NCBI GenBank assembly: GCA_963735085.1
Contig: CAVTJP010000002.1
Span: 372,001-436,000, forward strand
Direction: 5' to 3'
Origin: DATJGR01 sp963735085
GTDB taxonomy: Bacteria > Pseudomonadota > Gammaproteobacteria > Pseudomonadales > Azotimanducaceae
Length of the DNA: 64,000 nucleotides
Each line of letters opens with the position of its first letter. The first letter of the stretch is position 1. The translations under genes were made by a program, and so were the position numbers. Of the stretch, positions 54,756 to 62,966 are shown in pieces. A model generated the notes under the pieces. That model did no database searches and was not told where the DNA came from. It saw only the letters and a program-made list of their open reading frames with translations.

Positions 54756-55270
54756 CGGTCGCGGTCGTCGGCGCGGAGTGCGCCGGAAAGACAACGTTGA
54801 CCGCCGGGCTCGCGCAGCGCTTCGATGCGCCATGGGTACCGGAATACGCTCGCGAATACCTCGCCAGCCGGACCCGCTACGACACGGACGACGTTCTCGC
54901 CATCGCACGAGGTCAACATCGTGCCGAAGCGGCAATCGCGCGCAACGCAGACCTGATATTCGCCGACACTGATCTCGTCGTCATCAAAATCTGGTGGCAG
55001 GTTCGTTTCGGCGGCAGCCATACGCGCATCGACACGCAATTGAACGCGGATCTCTCGAACTCCCGATCGCGCTGTTATCTGCTGCCGACACCCGACATTC
55101 CATGGATTTTCGATCCATTGCGCGAGAATCCGAAAGACCGCCTGGCGTTGCACGCACGTTACCGCGCGCTGCTCGATTCGCTTGGCGTGCGATATCTGGA
55201 AGTGTCGGGTTCGCCCGATCAGCGGCTGGATCGGGCGGCAGCCGCGGTCATTGATTGGCTCAACCGTTGA
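54722..55270 (+). CDS. NadR-like nicotinamide riboside kinase (P-loop ATPase)
   Basis: 182 residues. The P-loop VVGAECAGKTTLTAGLAQ begins near residue 16, and PEYAREYL and ADTDLVVIKIWWQV match the ribosylnicotinamide kinase domain that forms the C-terminal part of NadR. No DNA-binding or adenylyltransferase domain is attached. The product would phosphorylate imported nicotinamide riboside to NMN. It overlaps pnuC and ends 11 bases inside the oppositely oriented downstream gene. Confidence 0.88.
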   Translation: MAQVDGNSSGLTVAVVGAECAGKTTLTAGLAQRFDAPWVPEYAREYLASRTRYDTDDVLAIARGQHRAEAAIARNADLIFADTDLVVIKIWWQVRFGGSHTRIDTQLNADLSNSRSRCYLLPTPDIPWIFDPLRENPKDRLALHARYRALLDSLGVRYLEVSGSPDQRLDRAAAAVIDWLNR

Positions 55271-56136
55271 TTTCTATCAACGCCTCAATACTGCGTACGC
55301 GCTGCGCTTCGATCTCGGCACGGCGATTGCCGGACGCAAGTTGTGCCAGCGCCCACGCATATTCGCGTAGAAAGTAAGCCTTGCGAATCGTGCGCCGTTG
55401 CAAAGCCGTTGGCAGACGCGTCGATTCGATCAGTTCCAGATACATGTCGATCAATGCATCGGTTTGATCGAGCGACCAGCCGAGACCTTCCGTCAAACAG
55501 ATCAGGTCGAACAACGGGTCGTTGTCTGCCGCAATTTCCCAGTCGAGCGTGCACCAGCGCGTTGGATCCGTTGAGCTCACGACGATGTTCCATGGGTTCA
55601 GATCGTTGTGGCACGGCCTGACCTGCAGCGCCGTGCGCGACAGCGACTCATATTCCTTTTCGAACTTCTTTGAACCACGGCGGCGGCAGTTCACCGTGTT
55701 GCGCCGCAACCCGCAGATCGCGACCGATCGTCTGCACGAGGTCGTAACGGCGTCCCAACGGAGGTATGCGCAGATGCAACCGGGCCAGGTATTGCGCGAG
55801 CGCACTGCTGTCGGGTTGCGTATCGACGAGCAATGGCCCCGCGACGCGGCGCGTCAGCATGTGTCCGTCAGGCAACGAATAGGCCACCAGCGGCGCAGTG
55901 AGCAGCGCGATCGGGCCCGAAAGCAGACGCTTTTCGAACGCGCGGTCGATACGCAACGGTGACGGTCGGGTGAGTCTCAATACATATTCCGCGTCGCGAT
56001 ATCTCAGCGCGTAGTTGTCATTCGTGTAGCCGCCGGCGAGGTGCTCGACGTTGTCGATCGCGTCGAGTCGCCACTGCGGGCGCAGTTGCCGCAGTATCTG
56101 GGCTGCGTCATGCGACAGTTCAATGATCTGATTCAT
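55260..56136 (-). pseudogene. Choline-kinase/aminoglycoside-phosphotransferase-like gene, single frameshift
   Basis: The first frame (from MNQIIELSHDAAQIL) carries the N-lobe: GGYTNDNYALRY, VLRLTRPSP, then GPLLVDTQ and RDLRVAAQHGELPPPW. Near 55670, at an A-run followed by G, the reading moves one base to the frame containing the catalytic Brenner motif RPCHNDLNPWNIV and LDWEIAADNDPLFD. Deleting one A restores a continuous protein of about 291 residues like LicA/choline kinases or thiamine kinase. Both halves look intact otherwise, so this is a recent mutation or an assembly error. Confidence 0.75.
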
Positions 56137-56197
56137 ACGTGATCCGCGTGGCGCCGGCGGCGTCCAACAGTTGAGTTCATTCGCCTGTTCAATTTAC

Positions 56198-57223
56198 TCA
56201 GCGTCGCCTTCTGAAGCTCGTTGGCGAGCGGCGCGTCCAGCGCAGGAAGGCGCGACGGAAATTGGTCGCCTCGCTGAATCCCAGGAGTTCGGCAATCTCC
56301 TGCGTAGACAGATGTGTACTGACGAGATAGTCGGTTGCGAGGTGGCAGCGAACCTCGTCCAGGGTCGACTGAAACGTCGTGCCTTCATCGGCGAGGCGCC
56401 GCCGCAACGTTCGCTCACCCAGATGCAGGCATTTGGCCGCGGCGGCCGCGTCCGGGAGCGAACCGGGTGAGTCCAACAACAGCTGACGCAGCGTGTTTGT
56501 GAGGCTGTCACGTGCCTCGATCTCCTGCAGCAACTGCCGGCACGATCGCTCGAACATCACCGCGGAATCGGCGTCCGCCTGCGCCAGCGGCAAAGCCAGC
56601 GCGTCGGCGCCGAGCACGAACCGGGTATCTGGGGCGTCGAACCGGACCGGACAATCGAATCTGGCCGCATATAGATGCGCAGTCGGTGGCGTGACGTAGC
56701 TGAAGTCAACCTGCTGCGGCGCAACGGGTTTGCCAACGAGCACGTCGAGGAGCAACGGAAATGCCGTGAACAGTTGCTCGGTGGCCAGGATGAGTTGCGC
56801 GGTGTCGAGCGAAAACACATTGGCCACGCCGATGACCAATCGTTGGTCGTCCATCTCGAAGCTCAATTCCAGAAGTGGACCGGCGGTGCGGTAGTACTTC
56901 AATGCGATCTGGATGACCTGCCGCAACGTTGCGCATGACATCATCGCGTAGCCGAGCATGCCGTAGGACGCGATCGAAAATGGCTGGCGGATGAATCCAA
57001 AGTCGGCTGGCAACGGGTGCGCGGCTAAATTCCGGTGCATCCGGAGATACGCCCGATAGGTGATGCGCGCCGCCGGTACCCGAATGTCGCTCTCTTGTAG
57101 CCCGGTGCCACACAGCACCGCATCACTCGCGATACCGACGCGCCGCGCCGATTCCAGCATTTCCTTGGCGTTGCGCACCGGCACCGCGGGAACGTCCAGA
57201 TTGGGTCGAGAGCCAGGCCGCAT
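56198..57223 (-). CDS. AraC-family transcriptional regulator
   Basis: 341 residues. The C-terminal ~100 residues form the double helix-turn-helix of AraC/XylS proteins (KCLHLGERTLRRRLADEGTTFQST, then STQEIAELLGFSEATNFRRAFLRWTRRSPTSFR). The N-terminal 200 residues are the 'arabinose-binding domain of AraC/OruR' type (SYGMLGYAMMSCATLRQVIQIALKYYRTAG), commonly found in regulators of alkane, fatty-acid or lipid genes. It is divergent from the diiron protein gene 167 bases away, the classical arrangement for local control. The ATG MRPGSRPNLD is used; a longer frame is not family-like. Confidence 0.9.
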   Translation of the reverse strand: MRPGSRPNLDVPAVPVRNAKEMLESARRVGIASDAVLCGTGLQESDIRVPAARITYRAYLRMHRNLAAHPLPADFGFIRQPFSIASYGMLGYAMMSCATLRQVIQIALKYYRTAGPLLELSFEMDDQRLVIGVANVFSLDTAQLILATEQLFTAFPLLLDVLVGKPVAPQQVDFSYVTPPTAHLYAARFDCPVRFDAPDTRFVLGADALALPLAQADADSAVMFERSCRQLLQEIEARDSLTNTLRQLLLDSPGSLPDAAAAAKCLHLGERTLRRRLADEGTTFQSTLDEVRCHLATDYLVSTHLSTQEIAELLGFSEATNFRRAFLRWTRRSPTSFRRRR

Positions 57224-57305
57224 TCGGCACCAAAAACCATGACGGGTAACGACTCGACTGTCCGAAAATGATCATTCAAAGTCAAGATCGGACCTTTCCG
57301 ATTAC

Positions 57306-57320
57306 GTTACGGACAGTAAC
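57306..57320. promoter_or_regulatory. Palindrome GTTAC-N5-GTAAC in the divergent promoter
   Basis: A perfect 5-bp inverted repeat around a 5-base spacer, in the region between the AraC regulator and the diiron gene. Possible operator. Confidence 0.4.
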
Positions 57321-57340
57321 ACTAGATCATTCTCATACCA

Positions 57341-57376
57341 GGCTCGTACTTGGGGTTTGTGTTGGGGGCTCGTACT
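57341..57376 (+). repeat. Direct repeat GGCTCGTACT, two copies
   Basis: Copies at 57341-57350 and 57367-57376, 26 bases apart start to start. The second ends just before the AAGGAG ribosome site of the diiron gene. AraC proteins bind direct repeats, so they may be operator half-sites, though the second would repress rather than activate. Confidence 0.45.
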
Positions 57377-57389
57377 AAGGAGAGGCACC

Positions 57390-58511
57390 ATGACCATTAA
57401 TTACATCGATTCCGCACCTCGCAAGGTGCGTTTCTTCGAAGCTGCGCCCGCGGCCGACACCATGACCGAAGCCCAAGTCACTCATGTCGCCGAAATCTTC
57501 AAGACCCCGCTGACCGGCACCTACAACTGGGACTATCGGGTTGCCGACGACCGCATCAACAAACTGTACGAATTGGGCAAGCAACTGAACTGGAATGCGA
57601 GCCTCGATGTGCATTGGGATCAGACACCCGATTGGCACGCGGCACCGCCAATTCCACCAGCGCGGCGCCGTGAAATGATCGAGTCGTCGCCCTGGGTGGG
57701 CTATGCGCCGTGGGATGCGATGAGCGACGATCGGAAAATCGAGTTCTGCATTCACGATCAGGCTTGGTCGCTATCGCAATTTCTGCATGGTGAGCAAGGT
57801 GCATTGCTGGTGGCCTCGCAACTCGTATCATGCGCGCCGAGCTTCAACGCGAAGATGTATGCGGCATCGCAGACGTTCGACGAAGCGCGCCATGTCGAGG
57901 TATTCAACCGCTATCTGCAGCGCAAGATGGGTTTGAGCTATCCCGTCAATCGTGGCCTGAAGGACCTGCTCGACAAGATTCTGACCGACGCACGCTGGGA
58001 CCTGAAGTTCATCGGGATGCAGATCATCCTCGAAGGACTCGCGTTGGCGGCGTTTCATTCGGCGAAAGATGACACACAGGATCCGGTCTTGAAGGAACTG
58101 TTGTACCTGGTGATTCGCGACGAAGCGCGCCACGTCACCTTTGGCGTCAACTATCTCGAAGAATACGTCAAGACACTGTCCGATCAGGAGCGTGAAGACC
58201 GTGCGCAGTTTGCGTACGAGGCGTGCATCGTCAGTCGCGACCGGCTGATTGGTACCGATGTATTTCGCTATTTCGGCTGGGATGTCGACGAATCGCGCAA
58301 ACAGCTCGTTGACCGCGGCTTGAACGCCGACTTCCTGAATCTGTTGTACGCTCGCATCATCCCTAATCTGAAGCGCATCGGCCTGTTGACCGACCAGATT
58401 CGGCCGAAGTTCGAGGAAATGGGCGTGATGGATTTCGAGAACCTTGCCACCGACGGCGATATCGACTGGCGCGAACTCGAAAAACCGTTGGAGTACGACC
58501 AGACGGCCTGA
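57390..58511 (+). CDS. Ferritin-like diiron protein (AurF-like oxygenase family)
   Basis: 373 residues. Two D/E-E-A-R-H motifs (QTFDEARHVEVFNRYL and IRDEARHVTFGVNYL) with glutamates in FLHGEQGALLVAS and ILEGLALAAF form a four-helix diiron site, as in ferritin-like oxygenases such as AurF. It may oxidise or hydroxylate an organic substrate, or be an R2-like fatty acid/aldehyde enzyme; the substrate is unknown. The ATG after AAGGAGAGGCACC was preferred over the earlier GTG-type frame. A divergent AraC regulator probably controls it, and a terminator follows. Confidence 0.82.
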   Translation: MTINYIDSAPRKVRFFEAAPAADTMTEAQVTHVAEIFKTPLTGTYNWDYRVADDRINKLYELGKQLNWNASLDVHWDQTPDWHAAPPIPPARRREMIESSPWVGYAPWDAMSDDRKIEFCIHDQAWSLSQFLHGEQGALLVASQLVSCAPSFNAKMYAASQTFDEARHVEVFNRYLQRKMGLSYPVNRGLKDLLDKILTDARWDLKFIGMQIILEGLALAAFHSAKDDTQDPVLKELLYLVIRDEARHVTFGVNYLEEYVKTLSDQEREDRAQFAYEACIVSRDRLIGTDVFRYFGWDVDESRKQLVDRGLNADFLNLLYARIIPNLKRIGLLTDQIRPKFEEMGVMDFENLATDGDIDWRELEKPLEYDQTA

Positions 58512-58529
58512 GCCGCGCATGGCGGTATG

Positions 58530-58560
58530 CGGGGTCGCTTCGGCGGCCCCGTTTTGTTTT
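58530..58560 (+). terminator. Rho-independent terminator after the diiron protein gene
   Basis: A nine-pair stem (CGGGGTCGC and GCGGCCCCG, one T-G pair) capped by a TTCG loop is followed by TTTTGTTTT. It begins 19 bases after the stop codon. Confidence 0.9.
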
Positions 58561-58583
58561 GGCGGTGCCTATAATGCGCCGCT

Positions 58584-59939
58584 ATGGATGTCACGCTTGC
58601 ACGATTCGTTTCAGCGTTGCGACACGCGGAACTGCGCGTTTCTCCCGCCGAAACGCTCGATGCATTGGCGGTGGTGAATTGCATCGGCATTTCGGATCCA
58701 ACCCGCTTGCGCGACGCGCTCTCATTGGTCCTGGCAAAAACGCGCGAAGAGAAGACGCATTTTGCTGAATGCTTCACCCGCTTCTTCGAGCAACTCGCGT
58801 TCCGCGCGCCGGTCAAGCAGAGCTTTTTTCGAGGCATCGATCGCGATCGCGCACTGGATCAGGTTGCGACTCAGCTGAGTATTGCCACGCGAGAAATCGT
58901 CGCGGCGATCCTGCGCGGGGATCGCAGCACTCTGGTCATCGCGGTGGAACGCGCGGCGCACTCTGCCGGTATCGACGCGATGCACACATTGCGTGACAAG
59001 GCTGCGCTCGCGGGTCACGTTGCGGATGCACTGGGCGCACGCGAACTGGAAGCGCTGCTGAGTTCGCCGCCCGACGAACTGGGCGGTGACGTCATTCACG
59101 CGCTGCGTTACCTGCGCCACTACATCAAGCAGGAGGTGCAGCAGTACGTCGATACGCAGTATCGCCTGAACGTGGACGCATCTGGCAAACGCGCAATTCT
59201 GGAAGCTGCACTGACCGCAAACCTGACTCAGATCCCGACCGAGTATCGCGCTGAGGTGCGCCGCGTAGTCGAGCAACTCGCGAGGCAACTTGCGCGCGAT
59301 CACCGCCGTCGGCGGCGCAAGTCGCGCCGCGGTCAACTGGACATCAAGCAGACGTTGCGTGCCAATGTCGCTTTCGACGAAGCGCTGTTTCATCTGAAGT
59401 GGCGCCAGCAGAAGCGTGAGAAGGCGACGGTATTCGCGCTGTGTGATGTCAGCGGTTCGGTCAGTCGCGTGGCGCGTTTTCTGCTGTATCTGCTCTATGA
59501 ACTGACCGATGTGCTGCCGAGCATTCGCACGTTCGCGTTTTCGAACCGGCTCGGCGAAGTCAGTAGCCAGTTTCGCGACAAGCCGATCGAGGTGGCGATC
59601 GAAGAAGCGTTGTTCGATTGGGGTAAGGGCAACACCGACTATGGGCGCGCGCTGCTCGACTTTCGCGATCTGGCATTACGCGACGTCGATCATCGTTCGA
59701 CGGTGATCATCCTCGGCGACGCGCGCAACAACTACTACGAGCCGCACACCGATCGTCTGAAAGCTATTTCACAGCGCGCCAAGCGCGTGCTGTGGCTCAA
59801 TCCCGAAGCGCGCGAAAACTGGGGGGAGGGTGACTCCGAAATGTTGCGGTTCGCGCCGTATTGCTCGCGCGTGACGCGCTGCAATTCGGTTACCGATCTG
59901 GAGCGTTTCGCCGAAACGCTGATTGCGGCGCAGCGATAG
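58584..59939 (+). CDS. CoxE-like protein with von Willebrand factor A domain
   Basis: 451 residues. The N-terminal half (MDVTLARFVSALRHAELRVS, LVLAKTREEKTHFAECFTRFF) is typical of VWA-containing CoxE-like proteins; the C-terminal half is the VWA fold with the metal-ion site DVSGS in FALCDVSGSVSRVARFLL and a threonine/aspartate series to VIILGDARNNYYEPHT. Relatives act with MoxR-type AAA ATPases in metal-cofactor insertion (CoxD/CoxE in CO dehydrogenase). No MoxR ATPase or metalloenzyme neighbour is seen, so the role is open. The frame begins at an ATG 24 bases after the terminator. Confidence 0.85.
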   Translation: MDVTLARFVSALRHAELRVSPAETLDALAVVNCIGISDPTRLRDALSLVLAKTREEKTHFAECFTRFFEQLAFRAPVKQSFFRGIDRDRALDQVATQLSIATREIVAAILRGDRSTLVIAVERAAHSAGIDAMHTLRDKAALAGHVADALGARELEALLSSPPDELGGDVIHALRYLRHYIKQEVQQYVDTQYRLNVDASGKRAILEAALTANLTQIPTEYRAEVRRVVEQLARQLARDHRRRRRKSRRGQLDIKQTLRANVAFDEALFHLKWRQQKREKATVFALCDVSGSVSRVARFLLYLLYELTDVLPSIRTFAFSNRLGEVSSQFRDKPIEVAIEEALFDWGKGNTDYGRALLDFRDLALRDVDHRSTVIILGDARNNYYEPHTDRLKAISQRAKRVLWLNPEARENWGEGDSEMLRFAPYCSRVTRCNSVTDLERFAETLIAAQR

Positions 59940-59944
59940 TACCG

Positions 59945-61402
59945 GTGGCGGCGCTCAACCTGGCTGTTCTGCTCGGACTCACCGTGCTGGTCACGTGGAT
60001 GGGGCACCGGCTGGCCGGCGCCGCGCGGAACCGCCACGATTTCTTCGAAGGCGGCGGTGCAATGCCGTGGTGGGCGGTCTCGGCGTCGATTATTGCGACG
60101 GTCATCAGTTCAGTGACGTTCGTTGCCGTGCCCGCAGCTGTCTTCAAGCCCGGCGGCAATCTGGGCTATTTCCAGGTACTGCTGGGACTGATGTTGGGCA
60201 AGATTCTGACGGCGCTGGTGTTCGCACGGCCCTTCTACGACAGTGGCGGTATCCGCACGACATACGACTACATCGGCGCGCGCCTCACGCCGGCCGTTGG
60301 CCATTTCTCACTGGCGCTGGGTATCGCGCTGTCGGTTGTGTCGACCAGCATCAAGGTGCTCACCACCGGGCTGGTTCTTTCGGTCGTCACGAACTGGTCA
60401 CTGGCGATCTGCATCGCAGGCGTCGTGGGTTTTTCGATTCTATGGAGCGCGATGGCGGGTTTGAAGACGGTCATCTGGACCGACCTCATCTTGTTCGTCG
60501 TCTTCACCGCCGGCGCGTTGTTCGCGATCGGCTGGACGGTCAGCGGGCTGGCGCTAAACGCGACCGAGGCGTTCGCGATACTCGACGCAAAGGCCAAACT
60601 GGTGCTGTTCGACCCATCGATCGATCCGAAGAAAACCTACACGCTGTGGGCGGGACTCATTGGTGGTTCGCTGTTGAGCCTGGCGATGGCGAGTTCGCAG
60701 GCCACGCTGCAGCGGATACGCGCCTGCCGCAACGCGACCGAAGCGCGCAAGGCCTACCTGTTTGCGGCGTTGTTCTATCTCACGCCGGTGTGCATGCTGG
60801 GCGTCGGCCTGATGTTGACGTTGTTCTACACATTGCATCCGTTGCCGGCAGCCGTGCTCAGCGAACTTGCGGCGCAACCGGATCGGATCTTTCCATATTT
60901 CATCGTCACCGAAATCCCCGCGGGTGCATCGGCAATCTTCATCGCCGCGATTTTCGCCGCCGGCATCTCCACGTTGGATACGGCATTGACGGAGATCGCC
61001 GACGTCAGCGTCACCAACATCTACACGCGCATCGCCGGCGAGCTATCAGCAACGCACTACGTGCGCGTCTCTCGCATCGCATTGCTGTTCTGGGGTGCGA
61101 TATTCGCGGCCGGCGCACTGTATCTGCAGCGATTCTCCGGCCGCGGCCTGCTGGATCTCACGTTCCAGCTACCGAACTATCTCAATGGACAATTGCTCGC
61201 GACCATTCTGCTGGCGCGCATCGCGGTTGGCGGATCGGCCAGCTATCTGGCGGGATCCTGCGTCGCGATTGCGACCGTTGCATGGCTGTCCGGCGCCGGT
61301 GTCGGATTCTTCTGGTGGTGTCCTGCCTCGGCGCTGACGATGATCGCGACGGTTCGCGTGCTCGATCGTCGCACGCCGGAATGGAGCGGAATCGTCAGTT
61401 GA
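59945..61402 (+). CDS. Sodium:solute symporter (SSS family)
   Basis: 485 residues with about 13 hydrophobic helices, starting at GTG (PVAALNLAVLLGLTV region), six bases after the VWA stop. Typical segments are FEGGGAMPWWAVSASIIATVISSVTFVAVPA (in outline), RPFYDSGGIRTTYDYIGARL and ILWSAMAGLKTVIWTDLIL, giving the SSS fold of Na+-coupled importers for sugars, amino acids or organic acids. The substrate is unknown. It overlaps the oppositely oriented sirtuin gene by eight bases at its end. Confidence 0.9.
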   Translation: MAALNLAVLLGLTVLVTWMGHRLAGAARNRHDFFEGGGAMPWWAVSASIIATVISSVTFVAVPAAVFKPGGNLGYFQVLLGLMLGKILTALVFARPFYDSGGIRTTYDYIGARLTPAVGHFSLALGIALSVVSTSIKVLTTGLVLSVVTNWSLAICIAGVVGFSILWSAMAGLKTVIWTDLILFVVFTAGALFAIGWTVSGLALNATEAFAILDAKAKLVLFDPSIDPKKTYTLWAGLIGGSLLSLAMASSQATLQRIRACRNATEARKAYLFAALFYLTPVCMLGVGLMLTLFYTLHPLPAAVLSELAAQPDRIFPYFIVTEIPAGASAIFIAAIFAAGISTLDTALTEIADVSVTNIYTRIAGELSATHYVRVSRIALLFWGAIFAAGALYLQRFSGRGLLDLTFQLPNYLNGQLLATILLARIAVGGSASYLAGSCVAIATVAWLSGAGVGFFWWCPASALTMIATVRVLDRRTPEWSGIVS

Positions 61403-62159
61403 TGCCGACGGCGAACGCGAGCGTTGCACCGATCTCGCGGTGCACGACGAGATCCGCAATCGAATCGAGCGGCGTGGGTTCCCGATTGATGATGACGAGC
61501 TTTGCGCCCATTTCTTTCGCCAGTTCCGGAAACCCTGCGGCGGGATACACCACCAGTGACGAGCCCACGACAACGAACAGGTCACAACGCAGCGTGTGGT
61601 CCTGGGCGCGCTGCATCTCGCGCTCCGGCATCGACTGGCCGAACGAAATAGTCGCGCTCTTGATGATGCCGCCGCATGCGTCGCACGGATCGATTCTGCC
61701 AGCCTCGGCGAACTGTCGCTGCAGATCAACCATCTCGTAGCGTTTGCGACAATCGAGGCACGTCGCATAGCGCGAGTTGCCGTGCAACTCGATGATCTGG
61801 TCCGAATCGATTCCCGAAACCCGATGCAGGTCGTCGATGTTCTGCGTGATGACGGCCGCTGCCTTGCCGGCGTTCACCAACTTCGCGATGGCTTCGTGGC
61901 CCTTATTGGGCTTGGCATTCTCGATGGTTCGGTCTCCGCTGAAGCGACGGCGCCAGGATTCCTGACGGATCGAGTCGGACGCGACGAAATCCTGGAACTG
62001 GATGGGTCGCATCTTCGTCCACAAACCGGTGCCAGGACTGCGGAAGTCCGGAATACCCGATTCTGTGCTGATGCCGGCGCCCGTGAAGAACACGATTCGT
62101 TGCGCGGATTCGAACAGTCTCCGCAACATGTCCAGGTCATCGACGGCGGGTTGCTTCAT
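61395..62159 (-). CDS. SIR2-family NAD-dependent protein deacylase
   Basis: 254 residues. The Rossmann site is VFFTGAGISTESGIPDFRSPG, the catalytic-histidine section is ITQNIDDLHRVSGIDSDQIIELHG, and the zinc site has two C-x2-C pairs (CLDCRKRYE and CDACGG). It should remove acyl groups from lysine using NAD+; the exact preference (acetyl or longer) is not shown. It is the last gene of a minus-strand run after an alpha/beta hydrolase, 21 bases downstream. It is convergent with the symporter. Confidence 0.92.
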   Translation of the reverse strand: MKQPAVDDLDMLRRLFESAQRIVFFTGAGISTESGIPDFRSPGTGLWTKMRPIQFQDFVASDSIRQESWRRRFSGDRTIENAKPNKGHEAIAKLVNAGKAAAVITQNIDDLHRVSGIDSDQIIELHGNSRYATCLDCRKRYEMVDLQRQFAEAGRIDPCDACGGIIKSATISFGQSMPEREMQRAQDHTLRCDLFVVVGSSLVVYPAAGFPELAKEMGAKLVIINREPTPLDSIADLVVHREIGATLAFAVGIN

Positions 62160-62180
62160 CGTGCGGCCAGCGTTGGCGCG

Positions 62181-62963
62181 TCAGTTGTGCAGCGTAGCCA
62201 GGCCCGCAAGCACCGCGTCGGTCTGTTCATACGGCACCATATGGCCGGCTTGTTCGATCATCGACAACTTTGCGCCCGAAATCGCGGCAACAAAATGCTC
62301 CGCATAGACCGGCGGGATCAGTTTGTCAGATTCGCCCCAGATAACCCGGGTACGTGCCCGGATGCGGTACAGACGTTCGCCGAGGCCGCGATCGGGAATC
62401 GGAAACAGAATCTTGCCGGCGGTGCCCATACGACGCGCGTTGCCCACAACAAAATCCGTGAGGAATTCCGGATCGTTGAAGTCGCCACCGGCGGACAGCA
62501 GCGCCGCGAATTTCGCGGGCTCGTGGAACAGCAGATCCGGCAACTCGAATGGCAGCTTCGAGAACAAATCGGGGATCGGATAGTCGTCCAGCCACAAGCC
62601 GGCGGGGCAGATCAACGCAAGTTGCGTTACCGCTGCGTTCGACACCGCAGCCATCTCCGCTGCGATCATGCCGCCCATCGAATGTCCGACGAGGATCGGG
62701 TCTTCTAGCTTCAACGCCTCCCATACATCGAAGCCGAACAATGTGAAATCCAGCATCGTGCGCAGCGGCTCGGTACTGTCAGAGTCTTCGTAGCCTGGCA
62801 GCAGCGGCGCAGTTACCCGGTAGGACTGCGCGAGTCGCGCCAGAAATGGATCGTTGGGAAGCAACCCGCCGGCGCCGTGCAGGAACAGCAACTGCGGGCC
62901 ATGGCCACCTTCGTATACGCGAACCTGGTGGCGCCCGGCGACGTCGATGAGGCGTGAATCCAT
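62181..62963 (-). CDS. Alpha/beta hydrolase
   Basis: 260 residues. The nucleophile elbow is VGHSMGGMIAAEMA (S in G-x-S-x-G), the oxyanion loop LLFLHGAGGLLPN, and the catalytic acid and histidine lie in RTRVIWGESDKLIPP and SMIEQAGHMVPYEQ. Such hydrolases often act on esters or cleave ring products. It is three bases after the flavin-dependent oxidoreductase stop, so they are co-transcribed. The substrate is unknown, but pairing with an LLM oxidoreductase suggests a catabolic route. Confidence 0.9.
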   Translation of the reverse strand: MDSRLIDVAGRHQVRVYEGGHGPQLLFLHGAGGLLPNDPFLARLAQSYRVTAPLLPGYEDSDSTEPLRTMLDFTLFGFDVWEALKLEDPILVGHSMGGMIAAEMAAVSNAAVTQLALICPAGLWLDDYPIPDLFSKLPFELPDLLFHEPAKFAALLSAGGDFNDPEFLTDFVVGNARRMGTAGKILFPIPDRGLGERLYRIRARTRVIWGESDKLIPPVYAEHFVAAISGAKLSMIEQAGHMVPYEQTDAVLAGLATLHN

Positions 62964-62966
62964 GCG

